Shown here piece by piece: positions 24,460 to 36,713 of a stretch of DNA of 64,000 nt (its first letter is position 1; the number at the start of each line of letters is the position of its first letter). A program made the position numbers and the translations under genes. The stretch comes from Nemophila menziesii. Its lineage: Eukaryota; Streptophyta; Magnoliopsida; Boraginales; Hydrophyllaceae. The stretch lies in contig JARWIR010000039.1 in the NCBI GenBank assembly GCA_029959085.1, forward strand, positions 930,001-994,000, read 5' to 3'. The notes below the pieces were generated by a model that ran no database searches, was not told the origin of the DNA, and worked only from the letters and a program-made list of their open reading frames with translations.

Positions 24460-26447
24460 AGGTTACAGATTTTACTGTCCATCTCACAACACTAGATTTG
24501 TGGAATCAAGAAATGCAAAGTTTCTTGAATATGACTTAATCAGTGGGAGCGATCAAATTAGAAATGTAATTTCTGATATTGACCATTCGGAAATTCAGCC
24601 TTCCACTTCAAGTGATAGAATGATTATTGTTCATAACACCCCTCAAGTACAATCTAGTGTTGAACGTTCAATCGTTGAAGAACCACAAGTTGTTGACGAT
24701 ATTCTGATAGATCAAGTTGTTCATGATGAACCTAGTAATTATGAACAACAAGTTGAACCTCATACAGATAATGATGATAAACCATTAAGAAGGTCTACCA
24801 GGTTTAAGAAATCATCAATTTCTAGTGATTATGTAGTATATCTTCAAGAACCTGACTATAATTTTGGAGTCGAAAATGATCCTTCGGACTTTTCACAAGC
24901 CATAAGTTGCAAAGAATCAAATTTATGGTATAATACGATGAAAGAGGAAATGAATTCCATGAAGAACAGTGATGTCTGGGAACTTATGGAATTGCCTAAT
25001 GGGGCTAAAGCAATTGGTTGTAAATGGGTATTTAAAACCAAGAAAGACTCATTAGGCAATATCGAGAGATACAAAGCCAGACTAGTTGCTAAGGGATTTA
25101 CTCAAAAAGAAGGAATTGATTACACAGAGACTTTTTCTCCTGTATATAAGGAAGATTCCTTACGCATTATTTTAGCATTAGTCGCACATTTTGATCTTGA
25201 GTTGCACCAAATGGATGTTAAAACGGCGTTCCTTAATGGAGATCTAGAGGAAGAGGTTTATATGAATCAACCTGAAGGTTTTCTCTAGCGCTGGTGAGCA
25301 GTTAGTTTGTAAGCTTAAGAAATCCATATACGAATTAAAACAAGCTTCCCGTCAATGGTATTTTAAATTTCATGGAGTAATTTCATCATTTGGATTTGTT
25401 GAAAATCCCATGGATCAATGTATATACCAAAAGATTAGTGGGAGCAAAATTTGTTTTCTTGTTTTATATGTGGATGATATTTTGCTTGTGACTAATGATA
25501 AGGGTTTGCTTCATGAGGTGAAACAATTTCTCTCCAAAAATTTTGATATGAAAGATATGGGTGAGGCGTCTTATGTCATTGGCATTAAGATTCATAGAGA
25601 CAGATTTCAAGGTGTCTTGGGCTCATCTCAGGAAACCTATATCAATAAAGTTTTAGAGAGATTTTGGATGAAGGATTGTTCACCAAGTGTTGCTCCCATA
25701 GTGAAGGGTGATAAATTCAATTTGAACCAAACCCTGAAGAATGATTTAGAGAGAGAACAAATGAAGAACATTCCATATGCTTCTGCTATCTGAAGTTTGA
25801 TGTATGCTCAGGTTTGCACAAGACCTGATATCGCATTTGTAGTTGAAATGTTGGGTAGATATCAAAGTAACCCAGGTATTGACCACTGGAAAGCTGCAAA
25901 GAAAGTAATGAGATATCTCCAAGGAACCAAGGATTATATGCTTATGTATAGGCGAACAAACAATTTAGAGGTGCTCGGATTCTCAGATTCTGATTTTGCC
26001 AGTTGTGTTGATTCACGCAAGTCAACATCAGGATACATTTTTATGATGGCCGGTGGAGCTGTGTCATGGAGGAGTGTCAAACAGACTATGACTGCAACTT
26101 CTACTATGGAAGATGAGTTCGTCTCTTATTTTGAAGCTATTTTACAAGGTGTATGGCTTAAGGGTTTTGTATCTGGACTTAGAATTATGGATTCTATCTC
26201 TAGACCATTAAGAATATTTTGCGATAATTCAGCAGCTGTTTTTATGGCTAAAAACAATAAAAGTGGAAGTCGAAGTAAGCACATCGACATTAAATATTCA
26301 GCTATAAGGGAACGTGTTAAAGATAAAAAGGTGGTCATTGAAAACATTAGTACTGAATTAATGATCGCTGATCCATTGACTAAAGGCATGCCACCAATGA
26401 AATTCAAGGATCATGTAGTGAGTATGGGGCTTGGTCCCATGATGTAG
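24428..26447 (+). pseudogene. Reverse transcriptase-RNase H of copia element 1 (broken)
   Basis: RT begins with WYNTMKEEMNSMKNSDVWEL and CKWVFKTKKDSLGNIERYK, has HQMDVKTAFLNGDL (first catalytic Asp), a frameshift at 25286, KLKKSIYELKQASRQWY, and the YVDDILLV catalytic box in 25410-25793. A TGA at 25791-25793 interrupts the frame without shifting it. RNase H follows at 25797-26447 with GFSDSDFASCVDSRKSTSG, CDNSAAVFMAKN and the KHIDIKYSAIRE motif. The last codons (VSMGLGPMM) are typical of this copia group. All catalytic motifs remain readable. Confidence 0.92.
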
Positions 26448-26712
26448 TGTTTATTTGTATGACACTATCAATAATATAATTATGATATTTTCTCATATAC
26501 ATTGCGCACCTTAATTTTATTTGAGAAAATCATTTAGTTAGGACCAAGAATAAACATATGGTTTATTCAATAAGTATAGTTACAACATAAAAAATAAAGA
26601 GATAAATATATTGTGATACATGGAAGATACTACTCTCTCATAATTGGATGACCTATCGCCATGATTCATATATTTATGATTAAGATAAAATATCAAGTAT
26701 AATGTTTGGATC
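26448..26712 (+). other. 3' untranslated part of copia element 1
   Basis: AT-rich stretch between the RNase H stop and the polypurine tract. No reading frame or other signal seen. Confidence 0.7.
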
Positions 26713-26723
26713 AAGTGGGAGAA
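26713..26723 (+). other. Polypurine tract of copia element 1
   Basis: AAGTGGGAGAA directly before the 3' LTR, the expected primer site for plus-strand DNA synthesis. Confidence 0.85.
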
Positions 26724-27185
26724 TATAAGTCATTTTTTTATTTTATTAATATAAAACTTCATTTTATTTTATTTCTCTTTATTTTAAATTGATGAATAAA
26801 ATAAACTTATGACTTTTGACTTTTCATGATCCAACATTAATCCATCCACTAATTTTATCTTAATGATTTTTTCATTAATCTTATGCAAATGAAAAGTTGT
26901 AGCACTTTTTTATTAACCATTTGCAAATGAAAGGTTGTAACAACTAGTAATTCATTGCCATTAAAAAGCTTGATGGGAGCTTTGCTATATAAACTAGAGT
27001 TTTGGTCCCTAAACTCAATTCATTCACACAAAAATTATACACCATATATATAGTTGAGTGCTTGAGAGTTTGGAAGAACAAAACATAAGGAAAGGTTTCT
27101 ACAGACATCAATGGCCGGAGGTATCATTACTCTTTTTCGATCTATTTATTTATTCCGCATTTTAGTTTGATCGGTTTTTCTAACA
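26724..27185 (+). repeat. 3' LTR of copia element 1
   Basis: 462 bp, TATAAGTC...TTCTAACA, about 95% identical by eye to the 5' LTR. It is followed by the duplicated target TGATC and the rest of U4. Confidence 0.93.
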
Positions 27186-27273
27186 TGATCTTGACAATTC
27201 AAGTGTCTTAACATCACGATTGAGAGAAGGTTCTGATTGATAATTATTCATTAGGAATCCAAAAAGTCATATA
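27186..27273 (+). repeat. Tandem array unit U4, end of tail
   Basis: Continues the U4 tail after the copia insertion (TGATCTTGACAATTC...), up to the start of U5. Confidence 0.9.
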
Positions 27274-28445
27274 GACCAGAGAATGTGGTTGAGCATGGAT
27301 TAGAAATAAACTTAACCTCATGAATGTGTTGTTAGTTTAAGTGAGGAGAGCACGTTAAGACTACTTGCATCATCTTCATTACACCAAAGAAATACCCGTG
27401 TGGAAGATCATATTACAGCTTGTCCTTAGCGTGTCGATTGCATGTTACCCTCTTTACATGTCATTCAAATACATCTCTTTTCACTAGACTATTATATGTG
27501 AACGAGTTGGAAAAGATTTGCCAATGCACAATGTAGAATATGCCAACAACCTTTAGAAAGAGTGAGATTGGAATTCACCATTCATCATACTTATCGCAAG
27601 ATGGTGCGACTATAAATGATGCTCACCGGTCAGAGTTTTCATAGAGGAAACCGGTGCTAGATTTGTTGTGCCATTGAATCTATTGAGGAGCTAAATGTGG
27701 AACACCAAGTGGATATCTTAATAAGGAGTTATCTCCACATTGTAGGCAACTAAACCTATTTATTTTAAAATGCGGAAGGAACCATAAAATCGGCTACAAA
27801 GTTTTGTTGAAGTGACCTCTAATTGATAATTGATGATACGACTTTAATTTCACCCGCGCGAGTTCATTTGCTTCAAATGATTCTAGCAAATGTTTTATGC
27901 AAGTCTGGGCACAAAGTGAATTCGTTCATAACTATAGTAAGGTGTCTTGGAGCTGCAAGTCTGAATCAACAATTTCATTGTGGAAGAACCTGGAACGTAA
28001 TGAATAATAGCTGGTGAAAGATGACCATATAGAGTTTGAAATATGGTCATTCTGGAAAATGTGTGAAGAGATGTTTTGTACCAGAATTATGTCCAAGGTA
28101 AGAACCTTTGCGTGGAGTGTCAGAGACAGAGCACCAAAGATAGAGTTCAAGCTCATTCTTTACGATTTCAGTTTGCCAATCACTTTAGGGTTATATGCAC
28201 TACTTTTTGCTAATGTAGTACCTTGTAGTTTGAACAATTCCTTCCAAAAAGACATCGTAAAAATCACTAAAGGCCATGACTGCTAGGTTAAGGTAGAGAG
28301 AGAAGAGGGGGATGGAGCTTTTAGGATTTATGATTTATGTGTGTAATTTAATATATAAAGTAAGTAAAATAATAAATAAGTATATAATGAGTAGTGTTAA
28401 TTCTTCCAATCAACCTTTATTAATAAGAGTGAATTGAAATGACAA

Positions 28446-29741
28446 GGTTGGATTGGAGTTTTCAAGACTCATTAGATTTTTTTTTAATCTAACATTTAAT
28501 CTTTTTGATAAAAAATGTCGAATTTTAAAAAGAAAGGAGGTTTGAGAGTACCAAATATTGAAGATCTAAATAAAGTATGCCTTTTGTTCACCTTTTGAAG
28601 AATGTATGCGCAACCGAATAACTTGTGGAATATGTGGGTACATCATAATATTATTAAAGGCAAATGTATATGGAGTATTGACATCAAGCAATCACACTCT
28701 TGGATATGGAAGCAACTTATGAAGATAAGGTACATTGCTTATAATTTTATCTTTCATAAGGTGAAAAATGGTAACAACAATTTTATTATATGGGATAAAT
28801 GGTTAGAAGATAAAAGTATACAGAAAGTTCTTGGTATTGGGATTGATAGGTATAATATTAATTGTGATAGAACTATTAAAAGCTGCTAAGGTAGAGATAG
28901 ATGGAGACTACCTCCTTGGTGTGGGAAAATTGTTACCTTACATTATCATTATTAAACTACAACAAGGGTATGATCTTATATTTTCGACCATAAGCACAAA
29001 AAGAGGCTTTTCATTTAAAAAATCTGTAAACAAAATTGGTAGTAACAATGATGAAGTTAAGTGGTTCAAAATTGTATGGTCCAAGTTAAAAATTCTTAGG
29101 TGTTCCTTTGTCGATTGGCTGGCTATTCAGGATAGGTTACCTACCAAGTCCATGATGATTAGTTGGGGCATTCAAATTGATCATTTATCTGAAGAGGTGG
29201 ACCATCTATTTTTGAGTTGTTCTTTCGCAAAAAGAATTTTAAGTAAACTGCGTAAAGCTTGAAATATTAAAAGCAATCCAACTAATTTAGAAGAGTTAAT
29301 TGAAAATATTCTGCAGTTATCTTGTGATGAGATTATTGGTATTGCGAGTATTCTGCTTACAACTTATATATATTGCATATGGTGGGAGAAAAATGAAAGC
29401 AATCATGGAAATGATTGACAAAATGAAGAACATTGAATAAGAAGTTTGGTGGAATGGTGGAATGGTGTGTGTTAAGCTGGAAAAAAAGAAACTAAAGAAT
29501 GATAAAGCCGTGGATTTAGTATAAAGCTGAACACCACTTTCGAATTGGGCTAAAAAGCTTATTGGGTCGATTTTTTTATCCCATATTTCTTTGAAATCTT
29601 GTAATATTTTATCTTGTAATAGTTGTATTAGCCTTAATTAATTAGTCTTTTTGGGCATTAGTTTGTAGCAGGCTAGAAAAAGTTATTTAAAGATATTTGA
29701 AGTTAATTTTAATAAAAAAATTGATTTACTGATAAAAAAAA
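28446..29741 (+). mobile_element. LINE 3' fragment, U5
   Basis: Frames at 28602-28889 and 28831-29262 match the U4 translation (EEVDHLFLSCSFAKR at the end). It keeps the GCAGGCTAGAAAAAG stretch near 29670 and part of the AAAATGAAGAA segment near 29420, both lost in U1-U4. Confidence 0.82.
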
Positions 29742-29994
29742 CTAGACTAGAGAATCCAGATATATACTATATCATATCAAATATATAATACTATTTTTTC
29801 TTCTAATTATCTAAAATCACAGAAACATAACTCAAAAAAATAAAATAAAACTATAGGTGTTTTCTTAAAAACAGTGTAGTTGTCCTTCAATAGTCTCTTG
29901 AAGTTGTTATATAACATATGCATTCCACTAAGTAAAACAAATTATATTCTTATACTTGTCCTTTAAATTACACTTGATCATTTTTCGCCGTACT

Positions 29995-30190
29995 ATAGTT
30001 GTGAATAGTCCATTACACAGATCTATAACAACATATCTGTAGTTGTGAATCTTCCATAACACAGATCTGTAGTTGTGAATCGTCCATAACACAGATCTGT
30101 AGTTGTGAATCGTCCATAACAAATATCTTTAGTTGTAAATCGTCCATTACACCAGATCTCCAGTTGTAAATCGTCCACCGATCTATAGGT
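29995..30190 (+). repeat. 30-bp minisatellite, U5 (longest and most regular)
   Basis: At least six monomers. Three consecutive ones (about 30020-30110) are almost identical copies of AGTTGTGAATCGTCCATAAC plus ACAGATCTGT, suggesting recent local expansion. Confidence 0.85.
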
Positions 30191-31384
30191 GTAGTTCTTC
30201 CAATTAACCTATATCCATAACACCTATCTCTAGTTATGATACACTATCGGATTATGATCGTTGATCATGCCATTTCAATTAAGTAGACAGGTTCAAATTC
30301 TTTTTAATAGTGCATTACTTTTTATTTGTTATTTTGTGATTAGTCATTAGTTTATTTAATAATTTTTACCAAAAAATAGCTTTATGATGATAATATATAT
30401 TATGCAATGAATTAATTTGCTGTGTTGTTGTGCACATAGTATTTTTCATACTTTTAGATTGATTGCTTGTGTGTTTTGTTGCAATTTGTTATCTTTGGAC
30501 TTTTGCATTTTTTTAATTCGGTTAAACCTAGCTTAAATGAAATAAATTGGGTTAATAATGAAAATTATTATAATTATAAATACTTTAATTTAATTGGATT
30601 TGAATAGTTATGTGGAACACCAAGTGGATATTTTAATAAGGAGTTATCTACACATTGTAGGCGACTGAACCTATATTTTTTAAATGCGGAAGGAACAATA
30701 AATCGGATACAAATTTTAGTATTGAAGTGACCTCTAATTGATAATTGTTGATACAGCTTTAATTTCACCCACGCGAGTTCATTTACTTCAAATGATTCTA
30801 GCAAAATGTTTTATGCAAATATGGGCACAGAGTGAATTCGTTCATAACTATAGTAAGGTGTCTTAGAGCTGCAAGTCTGAATCAACAGCTTCATTGTGGA
30901 AGAACCTGGAATGTAATGAATAATAGATGGTGAAAAGTGACCATATAGAGTTTGAAATAGGGTCATTCTAGAAAATGTGTGAAGATATGTTTTGTACCAG
31001 AATTCTGTCCAAGGTAAGAACCTTTGCATGGAGTGTCAGAGAAAGAGCACCAAAGAAAGAGTTCAAGCCCATTCTTTACGATTTCAGTTTGCCTATCACT
31101 TTAGGGTGATATGTACTACTTTTTTGATGATGTAGTACCTTGTATTTTGAACAATTCCTTCCAAAAAGACACCGTAAAAATCACTAAAGGCCATGACTGC
31201 TGGGTTAGGGTAGGGAGAGAAGAGGCGGGTAAAGCTTTTAGGAATTATGATTTATTTATGTAATTTATTATATATATATAGTAAGTAAAATAATAAATGA
31301 GTGTATAATGAGTAGTTGAAAAATAGATTTATAGTGTTAAATCTTCCAATTAACCCATAGTAAGAAGAGTGAATTGAAATGACA

Positions 31385-32694
31385 GGTTTGGATTGGGGTT
31401 TTCAAGACTCATTAGATATTTTTTATTTTTTAATCTAACATTTAATCTTTTTGATAAAAAAAGTCAAAATTTAAAAAAGAGGAGGTTCGGGAATACCAAA
31501 TATTGAAGATCTAGATAAATTATGCCTTTTGTTCACCTTTGGGAGAATGTATGCGCAACCGAATAACCTGTGGAATATGTGGGTACATCATAATATTATT
31601 AAAGGAAAATGTATATGGAGTATTGACATAAAGTAATCACACTCTTGGATATTGAAGCAACTTATGAAGATAAGGTACATTGCTTATAATTTTATCTTTC
31701 ATAAGGTGAAAAATGGTAACAACACTTTTATTATATGGGATAAATGGTTAGAAGGCAAAAGTATTCCAGACGTTCTTGATATTGAGATTGATAAGTATAA
31801 TATTAATTGTGATAGAACTATTAAAAGCTGCTATGGTAGAGATAGATGGAGATTACCTCTTTTGTATGGGTAATTGTTACCTTACATTAACATTATTAAA
31901 CTACAAAAAGGGTATGATCTTATATTTTTTACCATAATCACAAAAAGAGGTTTTCATTTAAGAAAACTATAAACAAAATTTCTAGTAACAATGATGAAGT
32001 TAAGTGGTTCAAAATTGTATGGTCCAAGTTAAAAATTAGGAGGTGTTCCTTTGTAGCTTAGCTGGCTATTCAGGATAGGTTACCTACCCAGTCCATGATG
32101 ATTAGTTGGGGCCTTCAAATTGATCTTTATGTTTGTTCTGTAAGGCAAAATTTGAAGAGGTAGAGCATCTGTTTTTGAGCTATTCTTTCGCAAAAATTAT
32201 TTTAAGTAAAGTGCTTAAAGCCTGCAATATTAAAAGCAATCCAACTGATTTAGAAGAGTTAATTGATGCAATTATCTTGTGATGAGATTATTGGTATTGC
32301 GAGTATTCTCCTTACAACATATATATATATATATTGTATATGGTGGGAAAATATGAAAGAGATAATGGAAATGATAGACAAAATGAAGAACAATTGTATA
32401 ATAAAATTGGTGGAATGGTGTGTGTTAAGCTAGAAAAAAACTAAAGAATGATAAAGCTGTGGATTTAATACAAAAGCTGAACACCACTTTGGAATTGGGC
32501 TAAAAAGCTTGTTGGGCCGATTTTCTTTTATCCCATATTCCGTTGAAACCTTGTAATATTTTATCTTTTAATAGTTTTATTAGGCTTAATTAATTAGTTT
32601 TTTTGGGCTTTAGTTTGTAGCGGGCTAGAAAAAGTTATGTAAAAATATTTGAAGTTGATTTTAATAAAAAATTTGATTTACTGATAAATAAAAA
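31385..32694 (+). mobile_element. LINE 3' fragment with CxxC zinc ligands, U6
   Basis: The most ancestral zf-RVT copy. At 32130-32171 one frame reads CLFCKAKFEEVEHL, which supplies the CxxC half of the zinc site; the other units have DPLSEEVEHL, an in-frame loss of 21 bp. One base is missing just before it (GATCTTTATG where other copies suggest GATCCTTTATG), so the frame is shifted. Other damage: TAA near 31634, frameshifts at 31860-32000. The A-rich tail ends near 32694. Confidence 0.83.
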
Positions 32695-33498
32695 CTAGAC
32701 TAGAGAATTCATAGATATACTATATCATATCAAATATATAATACTATTTTTTCTTCTAATTATCTAAAATCACAGAAACATAACTCAAATATTATTTTCA
32801 AAATAAAATAAAACTATATGTGTTTTATTTAAAAACGGTATAGTTGTCCTTCAAGAATCTCTTGAAATTGTTATACATATAACATATGCATTCCACTCAG
32901 TAAAACAAATTATATTCTTATACTTATCCTTTAAATTATACATGATCATTTTTCCCATGTTCTTTCAGTTTTACGAAGACGAAGACTCATTCGCCATACT
33001 TTCGCTTCAAACGCCGCCTTAACTCATTTTCTAATTTCTTTTTTAGGGTGGGAGAATTTAAGTAGTCAGGTTGATCATTTATTCTCTAGTTACTTGTGAT
33101 TCACTATCGGATTACGATTGTTGATCATGCCATTTCAATTAAGTAGACATGTTCAATTTCTTTTTAATAGTGCATTACTTTTTATTTCTTATTTTGTGAT
33201 TAGTCATTAGTTTATTTAATAATTTTTACCAAAAAATAGCTTTATGATGATAATATATATTATGAAATGAATTAAGTTGATGTGTTGTTGTGCACATAGT
33301 ATTTTTGTTACTTTTAGATTGATTGTTTGTGTGTTTTGGTGCAATTTGTTATCTTTGGACTTTTGCGTTTTTTTAATTAGGTTAAACCTAGCTTAAATTA
33401 AATAAATTGGGTTAATAATAAAAATTATGATAATAATAAATAATTTAATTTAATTGGACTTGAGAAGTTATGTGAATTTTTTTTTTTTCAAGTAAATG

Positions 33499-33758
33499 TG
33501 TTAGTGTTTGTGAATACAAACATTAATTGATTGAAAGCAAAAATTTGTTTATGAGAAAGAGAAGAATTCAAACGAGATGATAAGAGATTGAAATGAAACT
33601 TTTTATTAAGTTTTACACGGATAGAATACATACATATATAGGGTTCCTATTACACTAGTAACGGCTAGTTGCTAATAACGGATAGTAACTGTTTGATCTT
33701 ATCCACAACCTAATAAATACATTATATATATTTGCACTACTAATACAAATATTTAACA
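33499..33758 (-). repeat. 3' LTR of copia element 2
   Basis: 260 bp with TG...CA ends (plus-strand view TGTTAGTG...TTTAACA). The neighbouring CTCCTCCTTGG at 33759-33769 is the polypurine tract CCAAGGAGGAG on the minus strand. Confidence 0.92.
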
Positions 33759-33770
33759 CTCCTCCTTGGA

Positions 33771-35449
33771 TTAGGTGCTGCAAATCCCAAGTTTTTGTCG
33801 TAAGAACTCAAATTTGCTAGTTGGTAAAGGCTTGGTGAAGATATCAGCAACTTGATCTTCTGTTTTGACGTAGAGATAATTGACAGCTCCGCTCTTTTGA
33901 ACTTCTCTCAGAAAAAACAACTTGATATTGAAATATTTTGTTTTTCCATGGAACACTGGATTATGAGAGATGGAAATTGCTGCTTGATTATCAACAAAGA
34001 TATTTGTACTTTCTTCTTGTTCAAGATGTAGGTCACTCAGAATTTTTCTAAGCCATATTGCTTGATTCACTGCTGCAGTTGCTGCCACAAATTCTGCTTC
34101 TGCCGAGGATTGTGCAACTGTATCTTGTTTCTTTGAACTCCAAGAGAAAACATCTGAACCCAATGCAAAGAAATGACCAGATGTACTTTTCATATCATCT
34201 ACTGAACCAGCCTAATCACTATCTGAAAAACCCAACAAATTGAACTTTGAACATCTCTTGAATTTTACACCATGGTTTATTGTCCCCTTGATATATCTTA
34301 CAACCCTTTTTGCACATTGTAGATGAGTTTCACGTGCACAATTCATGAACCGAGATAAAATACTCACAACATTTAGAATAGCCGGTCTAGTTGCTGTCGA
34401 GTACATTAAACATCCAACAAGACTTCTGAAATGTGCTTCATCTACCTTTGTTGTTCCATCTTGCTTTGACAATTTTTCTTTTTGATTCATTGGAGTATTC
34501 ATACTTTTACAATCCTCCATTTTGAACTTCTTCAAGATCTCTCTTGCATATTTCTTTTGACAAATGAAAACTTCATCTTTGCCTTGTTTGACCTCCATGC
34601 CAAGAAAGTACGTCATTAAACCAAGATCAGTCATCTCAAATGCATTATTCATCTCTAACTTGAATTGATCAATCTGACTTCCATTGCTCCATGTCACTAG
34701 AAGATCATCAACATATAGAGATATGATGAGAAAATCAACACCATCATGTTTAACATATAGAGTAAACTCAGATACACTTTTCTTGAAACCCAAACTGAGT
34801 AAATGATTATCTATTCTGCTGTACCAAACGCGTGGTGCTTGTTTTAGGCCAAAAGTGCCTTTTTTAGCAAATAGACTTTTTCTTCTTGACCCTCTTCCAC
34901 AAAACCTTCAGGTTGCTCAACATATATTTCCTCATTCAAATATCCATTGAGGAAGGCTGACTTGACATCAAGTTGAAAAACATTCCAATTCTTCTGGGCT
35001 GCAAGGGCTAAAAGAAATCCGATTGTGTCAAGTCTGGCCACAGGTGCAAATGTCTCAGAATAATCTACTCCAAAAATTTGAGCATATCCCTTGACCACCA
35101 ATCGTGCTTTATGCTTGTTGATAGACCCATCAGCATTTAACTTTGTTCTGAAAACCCACTTAACTCCAATAATTTTTCTGTCATGTGGTCTATCTACAAG
35201 CTTCCACGTATTGTTTTTTCTTATCATGTGTAATTCTTCTTGCATTGCATTCATCCACTTTTCATCCTTTTTAGCATCCTCATACCCCGCAGACTCACAA
35301 ACAACAACATTACACCTTTGGTAGATGTCAGATAATAGTCTTGTGCCTCTAATTGGAACATCATCTTCATTCTCATTTTGCAATGTGTCATGAGATTGTT
35401 CTTTGAGAATTTCTTGAGGTAATATAAGATTGTTGTCACTTTTATTCAT
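33771..35449 (-). pseudogene. Reverse transcriptase-RNase H of copia element 2 (broken)
   Basis: RT starts with KWMNAMQEELHMIRKNNTW and GVKWVFRTKLNADGSINKHK, has FQLDVKSAFLNGYL, and frameshifts near 34846 (LLKKALLA* where LKQAPRVWY follows in another frame). The catalytic box LYVDDLLV lies in 34793-34212. RNase H starts in GFSDSD, is cut by a TAG at 34212-34214, and continues as MKSTSGHFFALGSDVFSWSS...FVDNQAAISISHNPVFH to LGICST at 33771. The motifs are those of plant copia polymerases. Confidence 0.92.
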
Positions 35450-36713
35450 TCCATTTGGACTCTCCCAGTTCCATTCTTTATTTTCAACAAATTGAACATC
35501 TCTCGAGATAATTATTTTGCCAGAGTTGGGCTGAAAGATTCTGTAAGCTTTTGATATTGTTCTATATCCAACAAAGATTCCAGGAACAACCCTTTTATCA
35601 AGTTTGTCACACTTGACTTTTGGAACAGAAGTAAAGCATAGACAACCAAATATTTTTAGAAAATTTAAAGAGGGCTTGTATCCGTACCATGCTTCAAATG
35701 GTGTTTTGTCCTTGACAGCTTTGGTTGGAAGTCTATTTTGCAGGAATACAGATGTGTGGGCAGCCTCTCACCGTGTCATGTCCAAGATGTATCTGTTTCT
35801 TCTTTCACTGACACCATTTTGTTGTGGAGTATAAGGAGCCGTAAGTTGATGTTCAATACCTGCCTCCTCACAGAACATATTAAATTCTTCTGAAGTGTAC
35901 TCCTTCCCATTGTCTGATCTAACAGTTTGAATTTTGCAACCACTTTGATTTTCAACCTTTTTCTTGAAGTTCCAAAATACTCTAGCAACTTCCGACTTTG
36001 TTTTCAAAAAATAAATCCAACACATTCTTGTTAGATCATCAAGGAAAACAATATAGTAAAGACTACCTTTCAAAGATGGTGTTCTTTGAGGACCTGCCAA
36101 GTCAGTATGGATGAGTTGCAATTTTTGTGATGCTCGCCATATTGCGTTTGGAAATGGCTGTCTACTTTGTTTTCCAAAATGGCATGCTTGACAATTTGAA
36201 ATTGTTTCTTCAGTGATACTTTCTATGGCTGAGAATGGACTCTGCTCCTCCTCCATTGGATCAAATGAGAAACATTTCCCTCTCATTTTAACTTTGAATA
36301 GTTCTTGTCTCGAAGTATCTTTAATCATGCAACACTTGTCTTCAAAAAACACCTTGAATCCCTTTTCAAGTAGTTGACCAACACTCAACAAGTTCTGGTC
36401 ATTTTTCAGGAATATAAAGTACATCAGTGATTATTTTTGTACCATTACAGGTTGTGGTTGCTATAGTTCCTTTGCCTTTCACAGCAATGTGTTTGCCATT
36501 CCCAATTCTGACTTTTCTTATTTTTGTGGCCTCCATTTCCTTGAATAAATCCTTATCGTAAGTCATGTTGTTAGTACAGCCACTATCAATTAACCAACAA
36601 TCATTTGAACCACTACTTGAAAAATAAGTTGCCACAAAAAGTTGATCCTCTTCCTCTTCTTCAACAATTTGAGCATCTCTTCTGCATCTTCTTGTTTTCC
36701 CTTTTCTTTGCAA
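35450..36713 (-). pseudogene. Protease-integrase of copia element 2 (broken, part deleted)
   Basis: The protease motif is CWLIDSGCTNNMTYDK (36713-36399). A frameshift near 36410 leads to NDQNLLSVGQLLEKGF. The His half of the integrase zinc site (the usual LWHxRxGH) is missing between FDPMEEEQSP and NCQACHFGKQ, so a deletion removed it. Catalytic residues are in LIHTDLAGP, RSDNGKEYTS and PQQNGVSERRNR. A TGA at 35768 is followed in the same frame by EAAHTSVFLQNRLPTKAVKD, about 20 codons short of the usual spacing, which points to another deletion. C-terminal part up to FVENKEWNWESPN. Confidence 0.9.

Larger units (their letters stand above)
21138..27185 (+). mobile_element. Ty1/copia retrotransposon, element 1
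   Basis: Complete but defective element of 6048 bp in the tail of U4. The 5-bp target TGATC is duplicated at 21133-21137 and 27186-27190, and the empty site is visible in the other units. Order: 5' LTR, PBS, gag, protease, integrase, reverse transcriptase, RNase H, polypurine tract, 3' LTR, which is the copia order. The two LTRs (460 and 462 bp) differ at roughly 25 positions by eye, about 95% identity, so the insertion is moderately old. Several stops and frameshifts inactivate the polyprotein. Lineage not determined; gag looks Tork/TAR-like. Confidence 0.95.
27274..30610 (+). repeat. Tandem array unit U5 (3'-truncated)
   Basis: Fifth copy. It runs from the standard start through block A (27274-28330), the LINE fragment and the minisatellite into the AT-rich spacer, then stops at about 30610 where GTTATGTG joins block A of the next unit. 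The hairpin, exon block and tail are missing. Block A holds an open 90-codon frame at 28014-28286 (KMCEEMFCTRIMSKVRTFAW...) that is also open in U7. Confidence 0.92.

Noticed and set aside
30003..30190. CRISPR-like regular 30-bp repeats
   Set aside because: The monomers adjoin without unique spacers, are imperfect, and lie in a plant retroelement-rich region; they are a minisatellite.
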